DNA of 64,000 nt from Phyllobacterium sp. YR531 (GCF_000282595.1 NZ_AKIZ01000022.1:186001-250000); one strand, 5' to 3'. Shown: positions 16,447-25,420, counted from the first letter of the stretch. The notes: a model not told the origin generated them from the letters alone. Made by a program: numbers and translations.

Positions 16447-17223
16447 ATGGAAGACGATGATGAGCGGTATCGCGCACCTGCATTGGATAAAGGGCTTGAT
16501 ATTCTTGAGTTGTTGGCAGGAATTGATGGTGGCTTGACCCAGACTGAGATTGCGAAATCTTTGGGACGTACACCTAACGAGTTTTACCGGATGCTGGATC
16601 GGTTGGTCCGACGTGGGTATGTGACGCGTCTGGACGGGGATCGCTATTCACTCACGCTAAAGCTTTTTGGATTGGCGCAGCTACACGCACCGGTGCGCAG
16701 GCTTGCTTCTTATGCTACGCCTCTAATGCGCGAACTTGCGCAAAAGTCAAAGCAAGCAAACCAACTCTCGGTATTTGATCGCGGTTCAGTGGTCGTTATC
16801 GCGCAACAGGAGGCGCCGGACTATTGGGGAATATCCATACGTATCGGTTCTCATATAAGCCTTTATAATACTGGTTCGGGTCACATTCTTCTCGCGTTCT
16901 CTTCGCCGGAAGAGCGCAAATTCATGATTGCAGAGAATAGTCGATCAGTTGAGGAAGCAGAGCCATCAGCGGACCTGCTCGCTAGGCTCGATTTAATTCG
17001 GGCTCGGGGTTACGAAATCATGACCAGTATGCAGACGGCAGGGGTGCACAATCTGTCAGCTCCTGTGCGTGGCGCGGACGGGCGCGTTATTGCCGCCCTG
17101 ACATGCCCCTACATTACATTGCTGACCCCTAATGCGCCCGATATCAGTCAGACGATAACGCTACTCATGGAGACGGCCAATCAGCTATCAGCGCTTGCGG
17201 GGTTCGAAAAAGCAGAGGAATAG
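16447..17223 (+). CDS. IclR-family transcriptional regulator
   Basis: A 258-aa IclR regulator: N-terminal winged helix (residues about 10-75, with ALDKGLDILELLAG, then LTQTEIAKSLGRTPNEFYRM as helix-turn-helix) and a C-terminal GAF-like effector domain (about 90-255, with TAGVHNLSAPVRGADGRVIA). Start ATG 16447 has GGGAG upstream and is preferred over the TTG at 16423. Divergent from the first CUT1 operon and convergent with the binding-protein-like/CaiB operon. The palindromes at 16331 and 19569 are its likely operators. Effector probably a sugar or sugar-acid intermediate. Confidence 0.88.
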   Translation: MEDDDERYRAPALDKGLDILELLAGIDGGLTQTEIAKSLGRTPNEFYRMLDRLVRRGYVTRLDGDRYSLTLKLFGLAQLHAPVRRLASYATPLMRELAQKSKQANQLSVFDRGSVVVIAQQEAPDYWGISIRIGSHISLYNTGSGHILLAFSSPEERKFMIAENSRSVEEAEPSADLLARLDLIRARGYEIMTSMQTAGVHNLSAPVRGADGRVIAALTCPYITLLTPNAPDISQTITLLMETANQLSALAGFEKAEE

Positions 17224-17228
17224 CGCCA

Positions 17229-18365
17229 TCAACCGACGAAGCTCTCTCGGTAAAGCCGGTTGAGATCTGCGATGAGAGGCTCGGACTTTTCCTTCGCCTT
17301 TAAAGCATCGTTGATGCGATAAGAAGCGGCTTTCTGGAACCCCATATAACCATCATGGCGGGGGCGAAGCCATGCTCCCTGCAGCGTTGCGCGGGTAGCG
17401 CGATAGAAGTCAGTTGTCGCTGCGTTCACGTGAGTGTCTTCCCATGCTGTGGCATGCCCGGGCTGACCGCCGGAAGTAGCATAGAGGCTGCTTTGCAGTT
17501 CACCTCCGGCAATCCAATAGGCAAAATCAGTGGCTTCGGCGGGATGTTTTGAGAATGCTGATACGGCAATCCCCGTTCCACCGAGGGCAGATCCCTTGAC
17601 GTTCACTCCATTGGTGGAGGGAATGTCGCCAAAGGCAACAATATTCTCCCGAAAGCCTTTAACCGCATAGTTTGCGTAGCCGTAAATAAATGGCGAACAA
17701 CACTCAGCGGAAGTTTTCGCAAGTCGCTCCAAGACCGCGATTGGATCCATTTCAAAGCAAGGCGGATCGACAAGATCTACAATTTCTCTCATGAGGTCAA
17801 AGGCAGCGTTGCCAGCATTGGGGTCTATCAAAACAGGGCTGTCATCATTGGCGCAAGGCTGGCCAAGATTACCTGTCAGCGTAAAGAATGTCATCAAACT
17901 ATGCGGTGGAAGCAGGGGCAGTAGCACCTGTCCTTTGCGCGCAAGCTCAATGACTTCCCTCCATTTTTTAGGTGGATTGGCAAGGAGATCGGGCCGCCAT
18001 GCCTGAACTTGCGCCGCTGCGTCAATCGGAAAAGCCCACTGACGCTTTTGCCAGTTGTAGCTGATAAAGGACTGGCCAACGCTACCCTTTGAAATGGCAT
18101 CGAACTCAATGCTTTTATCTGAGCGATCCAATGGCAGCAGGCAGTTTTCTTTTGTAATTTGTCCAACGTGAGGATGATCGATAACAATCAAGTCATAGGC
18201 CTTGGCGAGTGCTTCAACCGGGAAGCTTTCGAAATCCTGCAAGGAACGCTTGTCCCATTCGATGCTGACGCCAGTCTGCTCCTGCCAGATTTTTGAACAC
18301 GCAACCATCGGGTCATAGCCGCGCGGGTGGTGCCATGTCATTCCTTTCAAAAACAAGCCAGTCAC
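17229..18365 (-). CDS. Solute-binding-protein-like protein without signal peptide
   Basis: A 378-aa protein with the look of a family-1 sugar-binding protein (KIWQEQTGVSIEWDKRSLQD near residue 28, ALGGTGIAVSAFSKHPAEA near 240, SGGQPGHATAW near 295), but it starts directly with the mature-like sequence MTGLFLKGMTWHHPRG and has no Sec or Tat signal. The start is well fixed: GTG at 18365 has AAGGAG eight bases upstream and overlaps the CaiB stop as GTGA, so the protein is translationally coupled to a cytoplasmic CoA-transferase. It should therefore stay in the cytoplasm. Possible roles are a ligand sensor, an enzyme partner or a carrier; none is shown by sequence. Confidence 0.75.
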   Translation of the reverse strand: MTGLFLKGMTWHHPRGYDPMVACSKIWQEQTGVSIEWDKRSLQDFESFPVEALAKAYDLIVIDHPHVGQITKENCLLPLDRSDKSIEFDAISKGSVGQSFISYNWQKRQWAFPIDAAAQVQAWRPDLLANPPKKWREVIELARKGQVLLPLLPPHSLMTFFTLTGNLGQPCANDDSPVLIDPNAGNAAFDLMREIVDLVDPPCFEMDPIAVLERLAKTSAECCSPFIYGYANYAVKGFRENIVAFGDIPSTNGVNVKGSALGGTGIAVSAFSKHPAEATDFAYWIAGGELQSSLYATSGGQPGHATAWEDTHVNAATTDFYRATRATLQGAWLRPRHDGYMGFQKAASYRINDALKAKEKSEPLIADLNRLYRESFVG

Positions 18366-19519
18366 AGTGCAAACTCCTTGCGGATTGCGGCGCTGTGCTC
18401 GCCGATTCTGGGCGCGGCACGGGTTGTAGTTGGACGGCTGCCGTCCACCCTGATCGGAGAGCGCGTTGTTGTGATTGAAACATCATCTTCACGCGTAACA
18501 GTCTGCAACATATCAAGAACTTTGAAGCCATCACTGTTCAGCAACTCTTCCCAGTTAAGGACCGATGAGCACCAAATATCAGCCGGCTCGAGTATGGATA
18601 ACCAATGCTCGGTGGTTTCTTCGACGATGTGTCTGGCAATAATCTTCTTGATATCGTCACGTGCTGTAAACCATGACGATTTATCATCGGCGTAAGCTGC
18701 AAGGTCTGGAATTTCCAACAGGGATGCAAGTTGAGGAATAGGCGTCATTGCGATGGCGATAAAGCCATCCTTTGTCGGGTAGACGCCATAAGGAGCAGAA
18801 AGATAGGCATGGGCACTGCGAAAACTTGATCGCTTAGGCAAGCGCCGGCCATCATTTAAATGGGTCGTCAGAACCTCGAACTGGAAATCAACCAAAGCCT
18901 CCAACAAGCTGGTTTCTACATGGCTACCCTTGCCGTTAATACCGCGACGCACCAGTGCTGCAAGGATACCTTGAACCAGCGCGGCACCCGCGAGCATATC
19001 TGCGACGGCCAAGCCGAATGGTACCGGCCCGTTATTTTCGTCGCCGTTCAACCACATCAGGCCGGATCGAGCTTGGGCAAGCAAATCCTGGCCAGGGCGT
19101 GCCACCCATGGTCCTGCTTCGCCGTATCCACTTATCCCGGCATATACGATCTGCGGATTGATTTTGGCGACATCCTCGTAGGCTAGGCCAAGACGCTGGA
19201 TAACCCCTGGTCTGAAATTTTGAATGACAACGTCTGCCTTGCGGATCAAAGCCTTGAGCGATGCCATATCTGCAGGGTTTTTCATATCAATTGAGAGGCT
19301 TTCCTTGCCACGATTGATCGCATGGAAAATCGTGGAATCGCCGCCAATTTCAGTGTCACTCAGATATAACCGGCGTGAAAGATCACCGCCATCCGGCCGT
19401 TCAATCTTAATAACTCTAGCACCCAAATCCATGAGCCGCAGAGCAGCGTAAGGACCTGACAGAAACTGACTCATGTCGAGAACAAGTAAACCGTCGAGCG
19501 GCTGAGTGTCTTTGGTCAT
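18362..19519 (-). CDS. CaiB/BaiF family III CoA-transferase
   Basis: A 385-aa family III CoA-transferase. The N-terminus has PLDGLLVLDMSQFLSGPYAA and GARVIKIERPDGGD, hallmark CoA-binding segments; RPGQDLLAQARSG near residue 145 fits the catalytic Asp that forms the acyl anhydride. Such enzymes move CoA between carboxylic acids in the cytoplasm (formyl, oxalyl, carnitine, succinyl and others). First gene of a two-gene operon with the signal-less binding-protein-like gene; a palindrome matching the IclR-type operator lies 50 bases upstream. Together with the MaoC hydratase it implies a CoA-ester step in this sugar-type island. Acid unknown. Confidence 0.9.
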   Translation of the reverse strand: MTKDTQPLDGLLVLDMSQFLSGPYAALRLMDLGARVIKIERPDGGDLSRRLYLSDTEIGGDSTIFHAINRGKESLSIDMKNPADMASLKALIRKADVVIQNFRPGVIQRLGLAYEDVAKINPQIVYAGISGYGEAGPWVARPGQDLLAQARSGLMWLNGDENNGPVPFGLAVADMLAGAALVQGILAALVRRGINGKGSHVETSLLEALVDFQFEVLTTHLNDGRRLPKRSSFRSAHAYLSAPYGVYPTKDGFIAIAMTPIPQLASLLEIPDLAAYADDKSSWFTARDDIKKIIARHIVEETTEHWLSILEPADIWCSSVLNWEELLNSDGFKVLDMLQTVTREDDVSITTTRSPIRVDGSRPTTTRAAPRIGEHSAAIRKEFAL

Positions 19520-19568
19520 ACTGTTTCCTGAAACAATTCGGGGACATGAGGTTTCTTATGTAAAAGAA

Positions 19569-19586
19569 TATTTCATATATGAGAAT
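19569..19586. promoter_or_regulatory. Second copy of the candidate IclR-type operator
   Basis: TATTTCATATATGAGAAT; its reverse complement ATTCTCATATATGAAATA aligns with the 16331-16348 palindrome around the shared TCATATAT core. It sits in the divergent region between the CaiB gene and the PfkB kinase gene and may control both. Confidence 0.5.
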
Positions 19587-19675
19587 TTGGCGCAAGCTTG
19601 CCATTCACTTGACGAAAGCAATTTTTCGCTTGCACATCAGCAGCGCGAGTTACTCAGCTGAACGGTGAATGAAGA

Positions 19676-20590
19676 ATGCCTCGAATACTATGTGTTGGTG
19701 CTCTTACCCTTGATACGATTTTTCAACTCGAGCAGCTACCGCCCGGTCCTGGAAAGTATATTCCCACTCTCGCGGTTGAGATCGCCGCTGGTATGGCATC
19801 AAGCGCTGCTGCAAGCATTGCCCGACTGGGAGGGGAAGTATCGTTATGGGCTTCAGCCGGACGGGATGCGGTGGGAGATCGGATCATTGCCGAGCTGAGC
19901 GACGAAGGTGTGGACTGCAGCCATGTTCGCAGGATGCAGCGCGCTCGCTCGGCTTTCTCCTCGATCTTTGTTGATAGAGCTGGAGAGCGGATGATCGTGC
20001 CGTTTTACGATCCTGCTTTACTCACCGTCCCAGATGCGATGCCCCACATTGAGAATGGTGTGTTTGATGTCATCATGACCGATGTACGTTGGCCGGGCGC
20101 TGCCGCAATGGCACTTGCCGCTGCCAAATCAGCCGAAATTCCTGCCATCCTCGATGCAGATACCGCGCCGCTGGAAACGTTGGAGCTGCTTCTGCCGCTT
20201 GCAACTCATATTGTGGCGTCAGAACCAGCGGCGGAAAAAGTCACTGGCGAGCATAATCCAGAAAATGCGGTAGTGGCACTTGCAGCCTGCTATGGTCGCG
20301 ATGAATCTTTTGTTGCAGTTACTGCCGGCGATAAGGGTTCATTCTGGTACGATAATGCAACCGGCACGGTTTGCCATATGCCTGCATTTAACGTGCGGGC
20401 TGTTGACACGTTGGCAGCAGGTGACGTTTTTCACGGGGCCTTCGCTTGGGGAGTGGCGCAAGGTTGGCAGGTCGATGCCATTATGCGCTTTGCAAGTGCT
20501 GCAGCGGCTATCAAATGTATGCATTTTGGTGGTCGGCGTGGTGCGCCCTCCGCGGCAGAAGTTCAGGCTTTTCTTTCCGCTCGTATCTGA
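19676..20590 (+). CDS. PfkB-family carbohydrate kinase
   Basis: A 304-aa ribokinase-fold sugar kinase. N-terminal motif: ILCVGALTLDTIFQLEQLP, then the glycine-rich GMASSAAASIARLGG near residue 38; C-terminal signature VDTLAAGDVFHGAFAWG near residue 240, containing the catalytic Asp and anion hole (usually DTxGAGD, here with Ala for Gly). Similar kinases phosphorylate fructose-like sugars or 2-keto-3-deoxy acids. It precedes a DHDPS/NAL-type aldolase, so kinase then aldolase action on a keto-sugar acid is plausible. Start ATG 19676 follows GGTGAATGAAGA, a modest ribosome-binding site. Confidence 0.88.
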   Translation: MPRILCVGALTLDTIFQLEQLPPGPGKYIPTLAVEIAAGMASSAAASIARLGGEVSLWASAGRDAVGDRIIAELSDEGVDCSHVRRMQRARSAFSSIFVDRAGERMIVPFYDPALLTVPDAMPHIENGVFDVIMTDVRWPGAAAMALAAAKSAEIPAILDADTAPLETLELLLPLATHIVASEPAAEKVTGEHNPENAVVALAACYGRDESFVAVTAGDKGSFWYDNATGTVCHMPAFNVRAVDTLAAGDVFHGAFAWGVAQGWQVDAIMRFASAAAAIKCMHFGGRRGAPSAAEVQAFLSARI

Positions 20591-20627
20591 CGCTTTAAAA
20601 GTATGACGAAATTTCTGTGACTACCCA

Positions 20628-20656
20628 TTGACTAACAACTAACATGTCAGTATGTA
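20628..20656 (+). promoter_or_regulatory. Sigma70-like promoter with embedded palindrome
   Basis: TTGACT (20628-20633), exactly 17 bases, then TATGTA (20651-20656) makes a good housekeeping promoter for the aldolase-GntR-importer operon. Between the two boxes is ACTAACATGTCAGT (20638-20651), palindromic at 12 of 14 positions. An operator placed there would block RNA polymerase; the GntR regulator two genes downstream is the natural candidate. Confidence 0.6.
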
Positions 20657-20683
20657 TTTACTCCTGCTTGAAGGAGAATGAGT

Positions 20684-21574
20684 TTGCCTAAACTGGATCA
20701 CTTTGGTCTTTCAGCCGCATTGGCCACGCCATTCAATGTCGATATGGGAATCGATACCGTAACCGCTGTTGATCACGCGAAGAGTTGTCTTCGAAACGGA
20801 TGCAGCAGCGTCACATTGTTTGGTACTACCGGCGAGGGTTCTTCCATAAGCAATGCTGAAAGATCGTTATTGTTGAAGGCATTTCTCGATGCTGGCATAG
20901 CGCCCGAGCGCATCGTTGTCGGTGTTATGGCCAACTCGTACATCGATGCGGCGCTGCAATCTCGTGAGGCACTTGATGCGGGTTGCCGCAATATCTTGCT
21001 GGCTCCGCCATCCTATTTCAAGAATCTCAGTGATGATGGCCTCTTTGATTGGTTCTCATCGGTTTTTGCTGAGATGGGCAGTTCGGTACGGGACGTTATC
21101 CTTTATAATATCCCATCCGTTACGGCTGTGGAGATTTCGGTCAATCTTGTCTCTCGTTTGCGAGAAGCTTTTCCGGAAGTGATTGCAGGTGTCAAAGATT
21201 CCTCAGGCAACTGGCCATTCACTGAATCTCTTCTGGCTGAACACAATGATCTGGCGATTTTGATTGGCGATGAGAGAGGTCTGGCCGCTGGCGTTCGTCT
21301 AGGGGGGCAGGGTGCTATCTCCGGCCTTGCCAATGTTTATGCCCACCGGCTTCTGCCAATGGCCATTGAGGGGCGGGACGACGCCGATGTGGTTGAAGCT
21401 GTAAATCAAATTACGGCATTTCCGGTTATTCCGGCCGTCAAGGCGCTGATTGCGCACAATAGCGGCGTTGAGGGCTGGCGTAGAGCCCGTGCGCCGCTTC
21501 GTAGTTTGTCCGACTCAGATTATGGACGTTTGATCATGACATTGGATCGGCTGTTCAAATCTGCTGCAGCCTGA
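20684..21574 (+). CDS. Dihydrodipicolinate synthase/N-acetylneuraminate lyase-family aldolase
   Basis: A 296-aa class I aldolase fold protein. Key features are TLFGTTGEGSSIS (substrate carboxylate binding) near residue 45, the Tyr of LYNIPSVTA near 140 and the Schiff-base Lys in GVKDSSGNW near 168. Lysine biosynthesis is unlikely given the catabolic surroundings; it more likely cleaves or dehydrates a 2-keto-3-deoxy sugar acid to give pyruvate. AAGGAG lies one base before ATG 20678, too close, but seven bases before the in-frame TTG 20684, which I take as the start; the protein is two residues longer if ATG is used. Confidence 0.85.
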   Translation: MPKLDHFGLSAALATPFNVDMGIDTVTAVDHAKSCLRNGCSSVTLFGTTGEGSSISNAERSLLLKAFLDAGIAPERIVVGVMANSYIDAALQSREALDAGCRNILLAPPSYFKNLSDDGLFDWFSSVFAEMGSSVRDVILYNIPSVTAVEISVNLVSRLREAFPEVIAGVKDSSGNWPFTESLLAEHNDLAILIGDERGLAAGVRLGGQGAISGLANVYAHRLLPMAIEGRDDADVVEAVNQITAFPVIPAVKALIAHNSGVEGWRRARAPLRSLSDSDYGRLIMTLDRLFKSAAA

Positions 21575-21592
21575 CAACGAAAGGTAACCGTG

Positions 21593-22252
21593 ATGGATGA
21601 TGGCGACGAGCCCGTAAGATTGCGTGAGAAAGCTTATGTAAGCTTTACAGAGCATCTGCTGGCGCGCGACATCAGTCCCGGGCAGTTCGTGTCGCAAAGG
21701 CAGCTTGTTGCGATGACCGGCATGCCCTTGGGCGCTATCCGGGAACTGGTTCCTCGCCTCGAAGCGGAAGGACTGGTCAAGACTATCCCTCAACGGGGTA
21801 TTCAGATTGCCCATATTGATCTGAATCTCATACGCGAGGCGTTTCAGTTTCGTCTTTTCATGGAAAAAGAAGCCGTTGCCATTTTTGCGGTAACAGCCTC
21901 GGATGAGCTGCTGGCGCGTTTGAGGAAAGAACACGAGGATACACTTGAGGAAGCTTTGCAAGGACAAGAGACACCGGAACTCGAATTGAAGGCGCAGGCA
22001 ATAGATTGGAACCTGCATGAGACAATAATTGACTCTTTGGGAAATGGCATTATCGGGCGCGCTTACAGGATCAACGCGATAAAGATGCGCCTGATCAATC
22101 AGGAGCGCTTTCGTATTACGGGGCGCGTCATACCGGTGATGCGTGAGCATCTTGCAGTGCTTGCAGCTATCGAGACACGCGAGCCGCAAACCGCAATGGA
22201 CGCAATTGCGGTGCATATCAATAATGCAAGGAATCTGGCTCTGAAAATCTAA
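21593..22252 (+). CDS. GntR-family (FCD) transcriptional regulator
   Basis: A 219-aa regulator: winged helix at residues about 8-75 (SQRQLVAMTGMPLGAIRELVPRLEAEG is the recognition part), then an all-helical FCD effector domain (about 85-215) with EAFQFRLFMEKEAV and the metal-ligand type pattern Asp/His (DWNLHETIIDSLG, REHLAVLAAIE). It sits 18 bases after the aldolase gene and before an importer, and probably represses this operon through the palindrome at 20638-20651. A GTG one codon upstream is an alternative start. Confidence 0.88.
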   Translation: MDDGDEPVRLREKAYVSFTEHLLARDISPGQFVSQRQLVAMTGMPLGAIRELVPRLEAEGLVKTIPQRGIQIAHIDLNLIREAFQFRLFMEKEAVAIFAVTASDELLARLRKEHEDTLEEALQGQETPELELKAQAIDWNLHETIIDSLGNGIIGRAYRINAIKMRLINQERFRITGRVIPVMREHLAVLAAIETREPQTAMDAIAVHINNARNLALKI

Positions 22253-22308
22253 AACCGGCTTTGCAATGGGAGTTGCAAATTCCGGAAACATAAAAAAGGG
22301 AGGAAATC

Positions 22309-23637
22309 ATGAGCATGAATTTTAACAAACCGACACGCCGCCAGTTTCTTGCAGGTTCAGCTGCACTGGGCGCTGCAAGTTTCACCGGCTTGAAGCCCGC
22401 TTTTGCCAATGTTGATTGGAAAAAGTACGCAGGCACAACGCTTGAAGTTAATCTTATCAAGAGTCCGCGCGGCGATATTCTGCAAAAATATCAGAAAGAA
22501 TTTGAAGAATTGACCGGGATAAAAGTCAATTCCGAGCAAACTCCAGAACAGCAGCAGCGTCAAAAAGCGGTTATCGAACTGACTTCTGGAAAACCCAGTT
22601 TCGACGTGATTCACATCAGCTATCATGTGCAGAAACGGCAGTTTGAGAAGGGTGGTTGGCTTGCTGATCTTACACCTTTTCTGAAGGATACAAGTCTCAC
22701 CGATCCATCGCTAACGGAAAGCGACTTTGCTGAAGCCGGCCTTGCATTTGCCAAGGACAAGAATGGTCGTTTCGGCGGACTTCCTTTCTCCGTAGACTAT
22801 TGGATCATCTATTGGAACAAAGAGCTTTTTGCTGCCAAAGGGGTTGAGTATCCGACAACATTTGAAGAGTTGGCTGCGGCAGCTGAAAAACTTACCGATC
22901 GCGATAATGGCGTATACGGTTTTGTTGCGCGCGGAATGAAGAATGCCAATACTCCTGTCTGGGCTAGCCTCATGCTTGGCTATGGCAAAAGCACCGTCGA
23001 AGACGGAAAGCTGGAAACAGCTACACAGGAATCCATCGATGCGGCAACGCTCTATCAGCGCCTGATGACAAAATCTGCGCCTCCCGGTGTAACCGGATTC
23101 AACTGGGCCGAATGCCAGTCGAGCTTCCTTCAGGGTAAAGTTGCCATGTGGCTTGACGGAATTGGTTTTGCGCCACCACTTGAGGATCCAAAAAAATCTC
23201 GAGTGGTTGGCAAAGTTGGATACGGCGTTATGCCAAAAGGTCCTGCTGCACAGGCTGCACCGACATTTGGAGATGGCATAGGCGTGACGGAAGGTTCAGC
23301 CAACAAGGAAGCCGCCTATCTTTATTGCCAGTGGGCAATATCGAAGGAAATGGGAGCGCGCCTGTTGCAATCCGGGTCGGGCGTGCCTTTCCGCAATTCT
23401 ATCCTCAATGATCCGGAGGTTCTTAAAGGCGTTACCATGCCTCAGGAATGGGCAAAGGTATTGTCTGAATCGGCCAAGGTCAGCCAACTCTGCCTGCCTG
23501 TTATTGTTCCTGTGACGGAGTTCCGCGACGTCATGGGCGTTGGTCTCACCAATATTATTGGTGGCGCTGACCCCGCAGCAGAAATGAAACGAGCCACGGA
23601 AGAGTTCGAACCTGTACTCGCCCGAAGTGAAGGTTGA
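22309..23637 (+). CDS. Sugar-binding protein with Tat signal (CUT1)
   Basis: A 442-aa family-1 solute-binding protein. The N-terminus carries a twin-arginine signal, TRRQFLAGSAALGAASFTG, ending near KPAFA, so it is predicted to be exported folded to the periplasm. Mature features include YQKEFEELTGIKVNSEQTP and a C-terminal QSGSGVPFRNSIL loop. GGAGG precedes ATG 22309. It differs from the Sec-exported binding protein at 14970, so the island codes for two separate importers. Confidence 0.9.
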   Translation: MSMNFNKPTRRQFLAGSAALGAASFTGLKPAFANVDWKKYAGTTLEVNLIKSPRGDILQKYQKEFEELTGIKVNSEQTPEQQQRQKAVIELTSGKPSFDVIHISYHVQKRQFEKGGWLADLTPFLKDTSLTDPSLTESDFAEAGLAFAKDKNGRFGGLPFSVDYWIIYWNKELFAAKGVEYPTTFEELAAAAEKLTDRDNGVYGFVARGMKNANTPVWASLMLGYGKSTVEDGKLETATQESIDAATLYQRLMTKSAPPGVTGFNWAECQSSFLQGKVAMWLDGIGFAPPLEDPKKSRVVGKVGYGVMPKGPAAQAAPTFGDGIGVTEGSANKEAAYLYCQWAISKEMGARLLQSGSGVPFRNSILNDPEVLKGVTMPQEWAKVLSESAKVSQLCLPVIVPVTEFRDVMGVGLTNIIGGADPAAEMKRATEEFEPVLARSEG

Positions 23638-23642
23638 GCTGA

Positions 23643-24569
23643 ATGAGTGTTGCTGCCCCGATAAACAACACAACCAAGCCGAAGATAAGGCGCGGGGCTG
23701 GAAAAACCCGGTTGACGCCGAGTTACTGGCCTTTTGTTATACCGGCTTTGGTCATAGTCGGGGCAGTCATCATATTTCCCTGGGCTTTTACTCTATGGAT
23801 GAGCGTCAATGAATGGCATTTAGGCGGTGAGCAAAGTTTTGTCGGTATGGCAAACTTTGCTCGCCTTGCCGGAGATGCGCGGTTTTGGCAGTCGATGGGC
23901 CATACTGTGCTCTACACGGTCTTATCAGTTGTGGCGCCGCTCTTCCTGGGGACGATCGCCGCACTGGTTTTCGATAGCAAGCTTCCGCTACGTGGTCTGC
24001 TGCGCGGCATATTTGTTATGCCCATGATGGCGACGCCGGTGGCTGTCGCACTGGTTTGGACGATGATGTACCACCCTCAACTTGGGGTGTTGAACTACCT
24101 TCTATCCCTTGTAGGAATTGGGCCTCAGGAATGGATATTCAACCAGAATACGGTGATACCGTCACTTGTGCTGGTTGAAACCTGGCAGTGGACACCGTTG
24201 GTTATGCTTATTGTTCTTGGCGGGCTTGCAGCTATGCCGCGCGATCCGTTTGAAAGCGCCGAGATCGACGGTGCCAATGGCTGGCAGAAATTCCGCTACA
24301 TTACTCTGCCAATGATCCTCCCATTCATGATGGTCGCCGTAATCATTCGGTCCATAGATGCTTTGAAAAGTTTCGATATTATTTTTGCCATGACACAAGG
24401 CGGGCCGGGCACCGCATCCGAGACGATCAACATTTATCTCTATAATGTTGCCTTCGCCTATTACGACATTGGCTATGGTTCAGCCATAGCCGTCGTTTTC
24501 TTCATTGTGATCATTACCATGTCTCTTGTGCTGCTCTATCTGCGCCAGCGGACAAAGTGGAATAGTTGA
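23643..24569 (+). CDS. CUT1 sugar ABC transporter permease (MalF/UgpA type)
   Basis: A 308-aa polytopic membrane protein; after a basic N-terminus (KPKIRRGAGKTR) the first transmembrane segment is about residues 28-50. The EAA loop is DPFESAEIDGANGWQKFRYI near residue 200. It follows the Tat-type binding protein after five bases. Confidence 0.92.
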   Translation: MSVAAPINNTTKPKIRRGAGKTRLTPSYWPFVIPALVIVGAVIIFPWAFTLWMSVNEWHLGGEQSFVGMANFARLAGDARFWQSMGHTVLYTVLSVVAPLFLGTIAALVFDSKLPLRGLLRGIFVMPMMATPVAVALVWTMMYHPQLGVLNYLLSLVGIGPQEWIFNQNTVIPSLVLVETWQWTPLVMLIVLGGLAAMPRDPFESAEIDGANGWQKFRYITLPMILPFMMVAVIIRSIDALKSFDIIFAMTQGGPGTASETINIYLYNVAFAYYDIGYGSAIAVVFFIVIITMSLVLLYLRQRTKWNS

Positions 24570-24576
24570 GGAAAAG

Positions 24577-25401
24577 ATGGCACGCCGCAGTCCGTTGAAA
24601 ATTCTTGGTACGATCTTCATCGTCTTCGTGATCGTATCTCCGGCAATCTTCTTCTTCCTGTGGATGCTTTCCTTGTCGCTGAAATATGAAATCGACAACG
24701 GAGCCTACCCGCCAATATTCATTCCAGAACAATTCGCGTGGTCCAACTACTCTGACATCTTCGCTACAAATGATTTCCTGCATTACTTCTGGAACAGCCT
24801 GCTTGTAACTGGCACGGCTACGTTGTTGGCTTTGCTTGTCGGCGTGCCTGCAGGTTATGGCATTGCGCGGTTGAGAGCCAACAAATCGGCAGTTGTCATT
24901 ATGATCGCTCGTATGACGCCGGGGCTCTCTTACCTCATTCCTCTTTTCTTGCTGTTCCAAGGATTGGGCTTGCTTGGAACACTATGGCCGCAGATCATCA
25001 TCCATCTGGTTGTGACAGTGCCAATCGTGATCTGGATCATGATCGGTTATTTCGAAACAACCCCTATGGAACTTGAAGAGGCTGCCATGATCGATGGCGC
25101 CACATCATGGCAGGTATTCCGGATGGTTGCCTTGCCCATTGCCAAGCCCGGAGTGGTGGTGTCCCTGATTTTGGCAGTCATTTTTTCCTGGAACAATTTT
25201 GTTTTCGGGATCGTGCTCGCCAGTCGTGAGACAAGGACGCTGCCGGTGGCCGTTTATAACATGCTGTCATTCGAACAAGTTAGCTGGGGGCCGCTTGCAG
25301 CAGCTGCATTCGTGGTGACATTGCCGGTTTTGTTGCTGACGGTTTTTGCCCAACGTCAAATTATTGCTGGTCTGACAGCAGGTGCCGTCAAGGGCGGCTA
25401 A
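24577..25401 (+). CDS. CUT1 sugar ABC transporter permease (MalG/UgpE type)
   Basis: A 274-aa polytopic membrane protein with first transmembrane segment at about residues 8-32, EAA loop ELEEAAMIDGATSWQVFRMV near residue 168, and the family ending IAGLTAGAVKGG. ATG 24577 has GAGGAAA upstream; the frame's longer version overlaps the previous gene and is rejected. Confidence 0.92.
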   Translation: MARRSPLKILGTIFIVFVIVSPAIFFFLWMLSLSLKYEIDNGAYPPIFIPEQFAWSNYSDIFATNDFLHYFWNSLLVTGTATLLALLVGVPAGYGIARLRANKSAVVIMIARMTPGLSYLIPLFLLFQGLGLLGTLWPQIIIHLVVTVPIVIWIMIGYFETTPMELEEAAMIDGATSWQVFRMVALPIAKPGVVVSLILAVIFSWNNFVFGIVLASRETRTLPVAVYNMLSFEQVSWGPLAAAAFVVTLPVLLLTVFAQRQIIAGLTAGAVKGG

Positions 25402-25420
25402 CATATAAATGGAGTTTCAA

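Noticed and set aside
21515-22291. 258-aa minus-strand frame over the GntR gene
   Set aside because: Antisense to a clear FCD regulator; Cys/His-rich translation with no recognisable motif.
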